A program made the position numbers and the translations under genes. Positions 26,306 to 39,632 of a DNA stretch of 64,000 bases are shown here, one piece after another. The notes under the pieces were generated by a model. That model made no database searches. It was not told where the DNA came from and worked only from the letters and a program-made list of their open reading frames with translations. Source of the DNA: Acanthornis magna (lineage: Eukaryota > Chordata > Aves > Passeriformes > Acanthizidae). The number at the start of each line of letters is the position of its first letter. The first letter of the stretch is position 1. The stretch spans positions 4,337,001 through 4,401,000 of the forward strand of contig JAWUZG010000084.1 in assembly GCA_036785705.1 (NCBI GenBank), read 5' to 3'.

Positions 26306-29300
26306 TAATGAAGTTGTTTTTTCTTCAGAAATCTTCAGACTTTTCACATTCTTAACTTTAAATATTTCTTCAGAGTAATTCACAGAGAGACAATGAAAAC
26401 TCATGGGTCATAGAACTTCAGTGTGCCATGCAATTTAGGGATATGACAACAGCACTGTAATTTCTCTATCTTCAGTAATTGTAGGTTTCTCTGTCTGCTT
26501 TATCTGATCATATATAATATAAAAAAAATGTTAAAGGTTTGGAAGATACCTGCTTGGAATAAATAGAATGTTCTTTATGGTTATTGAATGCCTTAGCTCT
26601 ATTTTCATAATTTAACTATGTTCCAAACCTATTTATTGCTTTGTATATTCCACGACAAATTAGTGTAGTCCCTTAATCATACAGTTTCAATATAAGGATA
26701 TATTTTTAGCCAGGAAAAAAAAGTTGGAAAAAAAATCAAACCGAACTTTAAAAGTATTAAGAGTGATTTTTCTGTGATGATTACTAAATATATCTCCCTG
26801 ACCAGGTGCCGAGTTACAGCAAGTCCTGAACATGAGTGTTTCTGTGAGAAAAATGTTATTTATTGTTGCTGTCACTTAGTGTTTGCAGAGCTTTGCTGTG
26901 CTTTGAGCACAGCGAAATGCTTCAGTCACTGCCGGCTGTGGCTTCTGCAGAATTCTGGGTACTGAATTAGCACCTGGCACTGGAGCTTGCAGCAGCCAAG
27001 GGCGTGCTGAACCCTCCTTGATGTGTGATCAGATCCAATGCTGGCTAGGTCACCTTTGCTCGCGCTGCAGGTCAGGCTGGCAGCTCTGCAGTGGAGATTA
27101 CCTGGGCATTAAAGCAACAGTTCTGCTGAGCTTGGCCTCTGGAGAGCTGGAAGAGAGAGCAGCAAGTTTCTCCTGCCTTTTTGACGGCTTCCCCTCAGAG
27201 CCAGTCCATGTGTATCATAAAACAGAACAGAAAGGCAGATTAGACACAGTGCCAGGCACTGTGAACCCAGGTCCTGTCCCACTGGAATGCCACTTCCCTA
27301 TGAGATTTTCCTCTGGAGTGCCCTGCTCACATCATCATGATCCTTGCAATTTTAAGAATAGAGGCATGGGACTACAAGACCACTTGGAATACCATTTTAC
27401 TTCCCTGTACTGCCAGGATAAGGTGTTCCAATACCATGATCAAAAACACTCAGTGCCATGAAAATCGTTTTAAAATCAATATGTAAGAACAGGGATTGAG
27501 GTTTAGAAGAAATGGAATCTTCCTCTTCCTCTTTTGATTATACATTTATATTTCCAGTTATTGGGCTACAAATAAAAGAAGTGGATCTTTTCTTTAAGAA
27601 AAAGAAAATTTTAAAAGTCACCAGACTCCTTGAGGTTTTGAGTAAGAGCTTGAATGCTGTAATTGTTTTCATAAAACAGCAAGATTTTCAACTGCATATA
27701 ACCTCCCATCTGTCCACACTTTACACACTTCTTTACTCTTTAAACAAGTCTCTAAACCCAAGACTAATCCCTGTGTTCTTCACAAAGTGTTTTAGGGTAA
27801 ATTATGACTAGGAAGCAGCTTTCCTCCTGCTCGCTCCAATATTATATATATCTTCAGTACACTGTGGCCCCTTCCTTAAGCTGCTGAATTTTACATTCCC
27901 CACAGCATGCACTGTGTTCTGCATCTATCAATTGCAGAGGGCAGGGCGTGTGAACATAAATGAGACCCCAGCTTCTCAAAGGACTTGAATGCTTGCTTTT
28001 CTTTGTCGCATGTCTTCATTCTCCTTTAGCATGGATCTTGAACTGTAACACTGTGGTGAAAATATCCGAAAAGCCTGGATGTTCATTTTTAGATTGGTTT
28101 CCTAAGAAACTGCAGTTTACGTGACTGTGCTGTTCATCTGTCAGCTGTAAATCTGAAAACTACTGAGCAAACCTGAACAAAGGGTAGAAAGTGAAAATGA
28201 ATTTGTGTTAGATAAAGATAATTAGGAAAAATTGTCAGGAGGTTAGAGGGGAAAGATGCAGATGAATTATCTTCCTGTGAGAGAAGGGCAGAGAGGCACA
28301 ACACAGAGAGATGCTCCTTTCAGGCTCTTTGCTTCCTGAAGCAAACTTAAAGGTTGCCTTCTTCCTGTAGTCACGTTCAGCCACTTATTATGTTAGTATT
28401 TCCTATCAGAAGAATGTAAAACCCTTTCCTGAAGTGCCAGTGAAGGATTCCTGCTTTTTCACCTCGTATTTCTAAGTGGAGCTTGAGCCATTAGAGAACC
28501 TTCCACTGCTCTCACCTTTCTGTACAAATGGAAGCAAAATCTCATTTTGAACTTTGGTAAAATGCAGAAGCAGCATTACCCCTGTCCTTGCTGGGCAGCA
28601 TCCTTTGCCCTGGGCTGGGAAACTTGTGAGAATGAAACAGTGTAGGAGAACCTTGTGGCGAGACTCTCTCTGACTGTGGCTGTCACCGAGGGCTGCAAGG
28701 CTGCCCTTGCTGTCAGAGGTCTGTCAGCTCAGAATGAATCCCCATCACAGAATTGGCTCGGTAAGAGGAACTGAGCTAAAATAGACTCATCTCCCAGACC
28801 AACCAAAGGGGTCTCAGACTTTTATTCAGGTAATAAGACTCAAATCTTTTAAAAGAAAATGCCTCAACTTTTGTTGGTTTCTGTCCTCTTGTTGAAGGAC
28901 AGACCTGCTTCAGATGATGACCATCTCAATAAATGGGCACTGTCAGGTTTATGTCAGAAAGCCTGTTGGATTGGCATATGGATTCCTCAGGATCAGTAAA
29001 GCAGATTAGTGGCTATCTGATTTCATTAATTTTCCATGCATCACCAACAAAAGTTTTCCCATCTTCCTTGCATATTCTGAAGAATTATGGAACATTGTTA
29101 TTTATCTCAAAAAATGCAGAATGGCAAAATTGTGGACACCGAATATTAATGTCATAGCTCAGCCTTTTATTATGCTTCTTGTGCTTCAGGTAACAGCTTT
29201 CAATTGCTTTAGTCAGCGTGTTCAGGTCGTCTTATAATTCACAGATATATCAGTAATATTTCTCAAGATTTAAATGTCTCCAGTGACTGCATGGTGGCTG

Positions 29301-30961
29301 TCCTCTAGACGGCTGAGTTTAGGGACCAAGTTTTCAGTGAGTGCAAAAATATAACTACAGTGAGCTACTGAAGTAATACTGATTTAAACCAGTCCACAAT
29401 TTGCTTCGGTGGTTAAATGTAAATTGTTGCTGGTCATTAGAATAAGCCTGTTAATTTCTTTATGTATTACAGTCTCATTTTCTCAACTTTTAAAATTTTC
29501 CTTTCTTGGTCATTAAAGTTAATGTAGAACCTTGGGTTTGCTAGTGTTTTCTATTCTGTATGCTGAGTATTCCTAAAGTTATGTCACTCCTGGTGTTGGG
29601 TCTTTTCTTCTTCATTTATGATCAAATAAATGAACATCTTGTCCTGCTATCCTTAATGCCAACATTCAAATCAGGGAGTCTGGGAGAATGTATGTGAAAT
29701 ATTTTATTTTCCTAGCATCATCGCCTTGTACAAGCTTTAAAATTTTGTCTCTAAATGGTCATTTCATAACCTAATTATGCTCTGGAGAGCCCATGACACA
29801 CTCAAACACCAGGTTTTTCCAGTGCAGCATTTAATATCCATAAGGCCTCTATCAATCTTATTTATTTTCACATTTTGTCCTTTAACAAATATTATTTTCA
29901 TCTTCATTTTCTTTTACCTCATCCAATATTGTTCAGAATGGTATCTATCTTGTTCCTGGTTTTATCTGTTGTATTTGATATTAATTGCTCCATTTTGTTC
30001 TGTATTGCACTGTAACTTTAATTCTTTATGAAATAATTAGCAAAAGCTCTATTGCTCTCTTCATAATTCTTCTTTTGGAGTACATTCCATCATATATTTT
30101 ATATATATATATACATACATATGACAATAACATAATGCTTAATTTTATCTAAGGCTATAAATACAGGCTGTCTTGTCTTCCAGAATAAAGGTGTTTTTTC
30201 TGAGTGCTTTAGTGAAGGTGGGAGTCATCATGTTCCTCTAGAAGAGACAGCAGAGTCTTCATCTAAAAAGATTATTGGCTACCTCTAAAGGTTGCTTTGC
30301 CTTGCAGCTTTTGAGCACATTTATGCCTTTCCAAACACTTATTTAGTATTGACACATTTATATTCTAGTATAACTTTTTTTTGTTATTTGAATGACTGAT
30401 AGGATTAACCCAAGTGCCAAAAATTGCTTGTCTTTCTGTTAGGGAGGAATGCAAGACTGATATTCAGTGCACTGAGCATTCTACACAGCTTGGCTCAGGG
30501 GTCCTGCAAAATCAATTATGGAAATAAGTATTTGTAGCCTGCCTTTCTTTCTCAGTTTCTTCCAAACAGGTCTGAGCAGGAAATCTAAAAAGACAAGGAT
30601 AATCTAGCACCCTGGAGGTGGGAAAGAGAACATGAGTGAGCAGTACTAAGAAACCCATTTGCTTTCTGTACTTTATGTTGTGGCCAAATAATTTTGTTCC
30701 CTGGTTTTGTTTCCCTTTTGTAAGGTGGTGGATGCAGAAATCATGCAGATTAATCAACTGAAGAACTTAATGCAGTCATAAATGATATTGCAGCCATATG
30801 AGTTCTTACCTTCATGGCAAGAAATAATCAAACCAGTGTAGAAGTTGCAATGCCATAAATTTGGCAGAGTAGGAATCCTTGTAATTTTTCTTTTTTGTTT
30901 TGCTTTTTTTTTTTAATGTAGTGTGAAAACTTGTAATATTTATCCTGTTTTCTTACTTCAT

Positions 30962-31028
30962 GTAGAATCATAGAATCATTTAGGTTGGAAAAGAACATTA
31001 AAGTGGAGTCCAACTGTGTAGTCCCTTG
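30962..31028 (-). mobile_element. CR1 LINE 3' terminus, antisense
   Basis: The + strand reads agaatcatagaatcattta followed by ggttggaaaagaacatt and gagtccaactgtgta. This is the reverse complement of the CR1 3' end, including the two tandem octamer-like units that terminate the element. Only about 65 bases remain, so this is a severely 5'-truncated copy inserted opposite to SPON1. The match to the canonical end is good but not perfect. Confidence 0.93.
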
Positions 31029-31573
31029 TTTCTTCATTTGTCATTAATCAATCTGGTCAATTAAATAACTGTGAAAAGAATAATGAAAACTCTGTTAAGG
31101 CTTAACCAAATTATATTTCTAAGAGTATCAGTCCATAGAAATCACCAAATGAAGAAAATGTAAGACTTTAATTGCAATAATCTGAGAGAAAATTATTCTG
31201 GTTTTGGGATGCTTGTTACATGCTGAGGAATCCACTGATCCGAAAAAAAATGCATAAAATATCCTTAATCAAATATTAGGAAAACAGTACAGTTGGATGC
31301 TACTGGTAGAGGAGACTCTCTGATAAAAGAATTAATATATCAAGATATATATTTAGGAAAAACTTGAAGATGTTAAATATTTTGTGTGGTAGTTCTTAAG
31401 AATTTAAACCCATTGGCTTAATTAATATTAATTACAGTTTTACAATGAAGGGACTTAACTGTGCTTTTATCACCAAATAATAAACATGGAATGAGTGAAA
31501 TTTTCTTACACATGTCAGGGGATGTTCTAGGAAACCAAGAAATTGTTTCTTTTTTGAATTAAAAGGAAGGAAA

Positions 31574-31615
31574 TTTTGATCAAATTTTACAAATTTTTTG
31601 ATCAAATTTTACAAA
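31574..31615. repeat. Perfect 20-base direct repeat, period 22
   Basis: The 20-base unit starting ttttgatcaaattttac occurs at 31574-31593 and again, identically, at 31596-31615, with TT between the copies. An exact duplication at this spacing suggests a fairly recent replication-slippage event. It encodes nothing. Confidence 0.97.
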
Positions 31616-34600
31616 GCATACAACAAATCTTGTATCTAATATAATGAACATCTAAATTTCAAATAGCAAAGCTGTTTCAGTCTGTTGGTTAAATATGCTG
31701 TAAAGCTGGTGGTTTATTATTTTAGTCTTAGTGATGCTTTATTTTAGGGCTGAAGCAAAAGTAACAGGAACACATTTTCATGATTTTTCAAATTGTATGT
31801 AATATTTTTAAATATCATGAGGAAAAGGGAAAATGAAAATCTGTTGAAACTGAGAGAAGAACATCTTGCAGGAGTAGATCTGACAGTTTAGGCCATTTCA
31901 TCTCATCCTGCAATTACAATTTTCAAATTATTAGCAGTACATCAAAGCAAATTTACACACTTACTATAATGTAGCAGTGACACATTCATAAGGACAAAAC
32001 ATTTATTTTTATGGTTTCATTCAGAGAATTACAAGTCTTAATTCTAATAAAGGTACACTTCCCTGTTTTTAAAAAACAAAACTAGCCCAGTGACCAATGG
32101 GTCTGCTCATTACTGGGTGAAAAGCACATTTTCAGGTCATAGCAAGGAGAGTATTATGTATTGTCAACAGCTTCCTTTCAGTGAATGATAGCTCTAATCC
32201 TTGAGGTAAAGAAGATTTCTCTCTAGCCTGAGTGCAGGAAGCTTAGTTGAAGAGCTTTATCCCATCAGAGGTATCTTAACTGAGCAGTTATTTTTCTCCT
32301 GGATCCTACTGTTGTGTATTAGCACCAAGGAAGCTTCTCTGAATTTCTTGGAAGAAAAATGGCAGCAGTGGCATAAAGCAGCTCAAAAGTGCCTAACACA
32401 TTTTGGCAGAACAAAGAAATATTAAACCCTGGTGATAATGAATATATGGTATCCCTAAATGGCATTTTGGGGGCCCCGGCACTGCCTAGAGCCTGATGGC
32501 CAATTCAGGGAGATTCCCATAGCCCTTCCCTAGCTGATTCTCATCTCAGTCAGTTCTGCCTCCGGAAATCTTAGCAGTTAATTTTCATTCTCATTCATTC
32601 AATCCTCCTATCTGCTCCTGAGCACGGCACCTCTCTTCCTGCAGCAGCTCAGCCAGAATATTTAGCTAATGCTCACTCAGACCTAGCATAAACACCCCAA
32701 CCAGGATTAGTTCAGAATAAACACAAGAAAAGAGGACAAATGGGACCACAATTGCACAAAATAGCAATTTCTTCAGTGCACGTAACTCCTGGGCCCTCGC
32801 CAGGGTGGGGGATAATCAATAGAGTTGAATAGAAAAGCTAATTCAGCATTTTCAAATGAAGAAGGCTGATTCACAAGGACTCTGAGCAGAGAGAGGTATA
32901 AATGCTGGGTCATCCTGTCCTGCTGCATCACAAAATCGACAGGTGCAGTACCCTCTCCACCATTTCCTCAACAAGGAATTTTTCCTGATGCTTGTTCTCT
33001 AAAACCAACTCTCATAGGGAGTACCCAAATGTCCTGCTTCCTGCCCATCATAAAAAATTACCTGTGGCTTTTATTTTTTTATTTTATTTTGAGGATATTT
33101 TAGGAGAACTCTGCATGTGGCATGCAGCAGCTCTCACCAATAATGGAGGGGTATGAAGATGATCGAGTAGGTGGGGTTTTATCTGTACCTAGAGGACTTA
33201 AAAACCATATACAGTAAAACATGTCACCCTGACATCCTGTGTAGAGTGATTGTAGGGAACATTGCCTACTGCTGCTGGTGCTTTTCTGTTTCTCTTGCAT
33301 TAAAAAAAAATAAACATGTAAAGCAAAATCTTTTGTTTTATCTTGATGGTCGGAAAAAATCTTGTTTTATTCCATCATGATGAATTTCTGCTCAAGCCCA
33401 AATCTTGAGGTTTCACAGAAAACACCGCAAAGTATGAACATCTGTGTGGCAGGTTCTTTGAGGCCTACTCCTTTTAGAAGACAGGGCTGATTTGAGGTAC
33501 CCTATGCCAGGTCGTAGATGGCACTATGAGACTTTATGGAGCCAGCTGCAAAGCTCTCTCAGGGACCCACTGGGCTTTTCCCTGAGTGTGCTTTGTGTGT
33601 GGATCTGCCCACCTGAGACTCTTGCTCAGTAGCTGCAGCTGGGGATAACCAAGTAATGCTTTCACCTTCAAATGAGCTTTGAAAATACCTTTTTTCTCAT
33701 TCTTTTTAAACAGAGCGATCTACACTGAACAGCCCTGCACAGCTGTATGTGAGCAAACCATGCAAAACATTAAAATCAAACAGCGCAACTTCATAAGGAA
33801 ACAAAGTTTCCTGATGACATCTAGTCCACTAGACATAATTACTGAGCACAAACACCCAGATCTGAAACTCTTCAAAGGTGCTGCATGCTGCTAGAGTTCT
33901 GTTCAAATCCATCTGTTTGCACTGCCTTATGGGCTTTAGCTCGAGCTGCAGAAGGAGAGTGTTTTACAGTCACAGAGGTTAATGCAGATTTTCTTGATGA
34001 CTCTTCATGTTTTGTCACATTTTCTCATGCCACTCCCAAGAAGACAATGCATTTTCATTCCTGTGACAGGGCAGGTGCAAGCTGAATGGGAATAGAGCTT
34101 GTGCTTATCTGTTGATACCTCGGTGGGAATAGAGCATTTGTGAAATTCTTCTTGGCTGTCAGAAGAGTGGAGGTATTTTCCTCCTCTCAATTCACTTTTC
34201 AATCTCAATAGCTTATTGGAATGACAGGGTATCAAAACTTCTGGGAAGCTAAAACCATACATCAAGCACCTGTGTATTGCAGAGGTCTGACAGTGCCAAC
34301 AGAATAGATGGATTTTATATAATCTCTGTCTCCTGAAAAGAATAAAAGGAAAATTTTATAGGCTTGACCTGTGATCTCAATGAAATAGTCTGAGTTTTTT
34401 CTGGGTGGTTTGGCAGAATTGGGTGCACTGAATACAGTTCCACTTGGTATTTAATAAGCAGAAATGCCCCATGTATAAGAGTAGTTGTGAACATTCAGTT
34501 AAACAGGAAGGAAATCTTTGGAGCAATGGTCCCATTTCTTAGAGCTGGATTTCATTCCAGTTGCTGATCTTGTTTCAGGAATTTGAGTTTCATTACCACA

Positions 34601-36427
34601 CTGTCTCTGACATGTTGATAAGCTGGGCATCTGAAAGAATCAAAATAACTTCCCTCACCTCTTTGTTTTCACTGAGACTCAGGAGAGCTTCCCTTGTTTC
34701 CTATTTTCTCTTTTCAACTGAAATGAATTGTTTACTGCTTCTTTAACTCCATCCACCAGCTCAACATCTCCAGTCAGCATGACAAAGTGTAATATATGTA
34801 CAGGATGCCAAATTCCTGGGATGCTGCCCAGAAGTCCCCTCAGAGAAGGAGCATAGTGGGAAAAATGGATCCCAGCAGCCATGGACTAAAAGGAGTTTAT
34901 TGTCTCTGCTGCCTGCCTCTTTTCTACCGCTTTCTTCCACTGCATGCAATGGCAGATGGAATTCTGAGCTTGCATTCCGGGAATAGAGATGAGGGTGCGT
35001 TTTTAGGAGGACCAAGTTGTTCAAGCAGATCTTTATCTCACATAACACAGCTTCTCCCACTGGGGAACAACCAGCTTGGTGTGAAAATCATTTCAATATT
35101 GATTCAGTGTAAGGGTAGCTGGGAATTCAGAACTGCAAGTGGTAAGAACAGATCACCCAAATAAAAACATCCCAGGAAAAGTGAGTGCTGAAAATGTGTA
35201 AAAGATCTGTATGTATGTGTAAATTTGCAGGCGTAACACGCTTGTCTATCAAAGATCCTCATGGTGCTGAATTGAGGCAGAAACATATGTAATGTGGCTG
35301 TGAACAAGGAAGTTTGGGGAGCTGCTGAATTATACATTCTCTGATTAAATTGCTACTTATTGCTAGAGCTTGGCTTATGGGAGATGAAAATTTGCAGCAT
35401 CTATGTAAACTTTACTGTGGAGGAAGGATGTTGTAATGTGCAGGATGTTTTGGAAATCAATATTTCCTCATGCAGTGTGAAAATTAAACTGACTCAGTTT
35501 ATCAAAATAGATTTTTCTACTTACTGCTAAGAGTCCTTGTTGCTGAGTTTGTTGTAGAGTCATATTTAGGAAATAAGATCATGAGTGATTTGAGGGAAAT
35601 TATGCCCTAAGGGGTTTACTGTGCAGGGTACAGTCTCAAATAGATGGAAAAAGTGATTAGTAAAAAATGTTTCTTAATTACTTCACCACAGAGCATAAAA
35701 GCATTATTTTTGAAAGAAGTAGCCTGGGAGAATTTGTCTGTCTGATCTTTTGCCCTGGGGATGCTTTGTGCAGCCTAGCTCTGTTTCTTATCTGACTGCT
35801 GTTCACCACCTACTCTGGAGATACAGCACCAGTTCTGCTAAGCTGCCCTTAGTAGTTATGTTTTTCTCAAGTTACGTTTTTCTCTACCAGCATTGCTGTT
35901 GAAATAATATTTGGAAAGCCAGGAACAAATTAAGGGCATGTAGTAAAATCAAAAGTAATAATTCCTCCTCGCAGACAATTAAAACATCATAAATAATCAT
36001 GTGAGGATTTACTTAGGCTGGAAAATGCTGGCACCTCATAATAATCTATTTGTTTGTTCCAGTTGCCACAAGCATTCAAGGACTGGTATTAATTAAAGTA
36101 CTTCTAAATGGAATACTACTACTGAGTTCAATACTAATAGGCTTATTTTTCTGCATTGCTGTTCCTTTCATTTTATATTTTTTTGTCTTTTATGAGCTAA
36201 TTTGATGTATATTACTCCTTTACTATATATAATTCCTTCAATGATTTGCAGAGCATTGTAAACAATTTATGCATTTTGTGTGTGTGTTGCCTTAAAGTAT
36301 GGTACATAAACCTATTAGGAAGATGGAAATAGAGTATCTTTTATAGGAATACATCAAGTCATAATGGGATTTCTTGAGATCTCAGAACTCACTTTGCATA
36401 TAACTCACTTGTTTATATCTATTGCTC

Positions 36428-36443
36428 AAAAAAAAAAAAAAAA
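36428..36443. repeat. Poly-A run (16 A)
   Basis: Sixteen consecutive A followed by ggagaaat. No retrocopy was recognised upstream. Confidence 0.9.
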
Positions 36444-38375
36444 GGAGAAATTTTCTCCAGAAGGTGCCATACTGATGAGCATAGGCTTTTGAGTACAGGC
36501 TTTTCTTTTGTCCCACCAAATTCATAAATGTTCTGTCCTGGGCTTGAGGCTTTCCCAAGCACTCGGTTAAACTGAGGTCTTTCCTAGTGCAAAATAAATG
36601 CTGTTCTTGACTGCCTCATTCCTCTGTAAGAACAATGAGAAATGAGGAAGGGAATGGGAGAGACTTTAAATGTCTTCTTTTGCAGAGCTGCATGCTGATT
36701 TGCTAATATTTTAAAGAGCTGCTTGCCTAACTAGCCATTGTTTTCAAGTACTGCTCATTCTTGTTGTGCACTCACAGTTATTTAGTCTTTGTTTTCAGTT
36801 TGCAGAGGGGAGGTCGAAGGGGGGTTCTACTTGTAGAGCCTGGAGCTATTTCAATAAATGAATTTAACAATGTCAATCTAAAATGAGCTTGTTGTAAGCA
36901 GACAGTGCTCTCAGAGCCAAAGCTGAATTTCTGTGGTTTCTAAATAAGCAAAGTCTGTTCCAACAAACAGACCATCGCAGCTCCCCCATGGAGGCAGAGT
37001 GCAGTTGCTGCAGGATTTTCTTCCATCACAGGAGAAACTTCTGTGTCTATATGAACACACACATACATATATGAGAAGCAAAAAGCCTCTCATTTACTTG
37101 GAATTCATGGCTTCCTAATTACAGATGAGAAGACATGATTATTTACTGCTTTCTGACTTCACAGCACACTAACCTGTGTTTATATAAAATGTTTGGATGG
37201 AGAACTCTGAGCTCTTAGCAGCAGTTGTGGTGAAACATCTGAATTAACCTATACTGCGAAGAATTAAAACCATAATGCTTTATTAATCTTTTTTTTTCCT
37301 ATATTGGAAGCTTTAAAGAAACAGGAGAAAATTTGTAATACTATTTAATATCTTTTTAATTCAGAAATACCCTCTGTTATAACAAGTATTTCCTACATCT
37401 ATATTTTTAAGGTTAGAGAAAAAAGGCTTTGATCTTATAAACAAAGCATTTTTAAAACTTAATTAATGTTATTTAGTGATGAGTTTCTATCCCTACCTTC
37501 TTTAAGGAAATAACATGGAATTTCCTAGGAAGTTATGTTCATGATTTTAAAAACAAATCTATTTGTGTATCACTTTTACTGATTTTAGGATCAGTATCTC
37601 ATGTCTGAGCAGAATCTCGTGTGCCTGGCAGGCTTTCTGATTCACATCTTCAGTGCAACACATTGCAGTTAGAGTAGGCAACATTCATCTCTAATCAGCA
37701 AACTAATGGTGGTTTAGGAAAGATTTCAAAGGATTTTGAAATTAAACAAAAACCTGTGGTAGACAAGAGCTTGAGTTAAAGGGGTACTAAAACGTTAAGT
37801 CCTTTATGACAAGATTTAAAGGAAAAAATGCATGGTTTTTTTTTTTTTCCAAAGGTTTATGATTATGATGATGATTTTGGAGGCAAAATAATTTTTCAGA
37901 GATTTATGAAATACAATCTATAGACGCACCGTGAAAAAATATTGTCAAAATAGGATCCTAAAATTTTGTCTTCACCTTTGAATAATTAAATACCTGGTAA
38001 CAAAACTGGATTAAAAACTGAGTAGGTCATATAGCAGGCACACTCCTTTTATTAGCTAATAAATGTAGATCTATCTAGAAACATGTCCTCCCATGGTTTT
38101 CTAAACTTCTAATTTTGAAAAATGATACCAAGACCAAAATATCACTTGTGGCTTATTCAGACAGTTGGTAGCATCACTTCATGTCATCATGTGCAAAACA
38201 GCAGCAATAGCAGATTTTAGTAAGAATTGTGTTAACATGTGAGATAAAGTAAAATATTTCTCATTTTCTGAAGTTAACATTGCAGTGTTAACAGCAAGAA
38301 GTAATAAAAAGTAATTTATTGCACAAATGCCACTCTGAGCACACCCAGGAGAACTTCAGATGAAAAATGGACCTT

Positions 38376-38401
38376 TATATATATATATATATATATATAT
38401 A
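38376..38401. repeat. TA dinucleotide microsatellite, 13 units
   Basis: An uninterrupted TA run of 26 bases. It is followed within 10 bases by a short tandem duplication. It is probably length-polymorphic and may extrude a cruciform. Confidence 0.97.
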
Positions 38402-38410
38402 CACAAAAGT

Positions 38411-38446
38411 TCTCATAACTACATTAACTCTCATAACTACACATTA
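38411..38446. repeat. Imperfect 18-base tandem duplication
   Basis: Two adjacent 18-base units share tctcataactac exactly (38411-38422 and 38429-38440), then diverge. The duplication sits directly beside the TA microsatellite, which suggests a slippage-prone spot. Confidence 0.85.
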
Positions 38447-39077
38447 AAAAGTTGTATTGGCTCATGTGGCCCTTACTGTTTCCTAGTAAAACCTTAACTT
38501 TTGGTCATTCTAGGCTCAATAGGTTCTCTCTCAACTGCTCTTTTGTTTCTTGACATAAAATCTTCAAAAGAGAAAAATCAACTGCACCAATCTCCTTCCC
38601 CTTCTTGTCTAAGTGTTTTTTCAGTATTCTTTGAGCCTTACCTTATTGATTCACTGTTAGTGACAAAGATTCAAACTAAGGAATGAAGAAAAGAACTATT
38701 GGAATAGCCATTGTCTTCAAGAGTTAGAGATGTTTCCTTTAATGTTTATTGAGTTTGTATAATCTTGCATTATTTAGAATCTGTATTACACATAATTATC
38801 TTAAAACAAGCAATGAGATGATTGCTGTACACGCAGATAGACCCAAACAAAATGCCTACATTTATTTTGACTCCCAAACCTGAGAATGCACTTGTGTTGT
38901 TTAGTTAGAAATTCTGGTTTTAGCTTTCGATTTGCATAGAAGTGTTTTCAGAGTTGGCAGAGCCTGCCTCTGCTATGTATCTCTCTTGTTCTTTCTGTTT
39001 TATACGCCTACTGAGATCCTGTACTGCAATTACCGCCATATGGGAAAGAAAGTTTAATTTTACAGTGGAAATCCAGC

Positions 39078-39103
39078 ATTGGGTAATCACATTGGGTAAT
39101 CAC
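39078..39103. repeat. Perfect 13-base tandem duplication
   Basis: The unit attgggtaatcac occurs twice head to tail (39078-39090 and 39091-39103). It overlaps a chance open frame but is not coding evidence. Confidence 0.95.
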
Positions 39104-39591
39104 ATTGCCTGTCTAGGAGCAGATCTGCATTATGAGTGAAATCATCCTATTAGATCTATGAAGCAAGTAGCAGAGGCTGTCATTTTTCTGAGATTATCTA
39201 CAGAAACACTAATGTTATCCCTGAGATTCTTTCACGTGGATGTGTCATTTGGAATTCGCAATCCTTTTTTGGCTTGTGACCAAGGAATTGAGAGAAAAAC
39301 AGGAAGAGGAGTATGGTGGGCATTTTAAACCTTCTTGCCCATCCAATCTGCTAAGTCTCAATTTTTCCATTCTGAAAATGGGTGAAACAGGGGTCAGGTC
39401 TGGTGCAAATGGGAGGTGGCCAGTTTCAAGCTCAGCTCTTGGTTTGGATAAGGAATAACCATGCTCTGGCTGTGGGGCCTGGGAGAGCACAAGCTGCCCT
39501 GTGTCCGAGTCCTGCTGGCTCTCAGCAGATAGAGCAGGGCGTGGATCTGCTGGGAGCTGGAAGGACAGTGCTCAGCTAATGGGATCTGACA

Positions 39592-39632
39592 CGCCGCGCA
39601 CGTGTCCTCGGCACCGTGGCGATCGCACAACG
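39592..39632. promoter_or_regulatory. Local CpG cluster (9 CpG in 41 bases)
   Basis: Nine CpG dinucleotides fall between 39592 and 39632, around acgccgcgcacgtgtcctcg and gatcgcacaacggg, while the surrounding intron is CpG-poor. A looser scatter of CpG continues to about 39990. The cluster includes an E-box-like cacgtg. It is too short for a standard CpG island. It could be an unmethylated regulatory element, an internal promoter or a decayed GC-rich insertion; the sequence alone does not decide. Confidence 0.35.

Larger units (their letters stand above)
17610..30955. other. Unique intronic DNA, no gene seen
   Basis: A long stretch of AT-rich intron with homopolymer tracts and scattered short direct and inverted repeats. 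Slightly more GC-rich islands occur near 17640-17880, 20400-20640 and 26930-27330, each with open frames of up to 147 codons that I do not recognise. The 165-codon minus-strand frame at 21453-21950 owes its lysine runs to two poly-T tracts. A block at about 24540-24640 (around aatggcgcctgtaagaataa) has complex sequence and could be constrained. No exon, RNA gene or transposon was identified. Confidence 0.5.
31030..38370. other. Unique intronic DNA, no gene seen
   Basis: AT-rich intron. It contains the direct repeat at 31574-31615, a run of 16 A at 36428-36443 and a short GAT run near 37860-37877. Open frames such as 34796-35164 (+) and 34761-35060 (-) overlap on both strands and are not recognised. 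No transposon or RNA gene was seen. Confidence 0.5.

Noticed and set aside
27018..27461. 147-codon frame in a GC-richer patch, considered as a nested gene or retrocopy
   Set aside because: No recognisable protein, poly-A tail or target-site duplication; GC-richer DNA simply has fewer stop codons.
33890..33920. tRNA-like gttcaaatcc motif
   Set aside because: Only the T-loop-like word is present; no acceptor stem, D-arm or anticodon arm can be folded around it.
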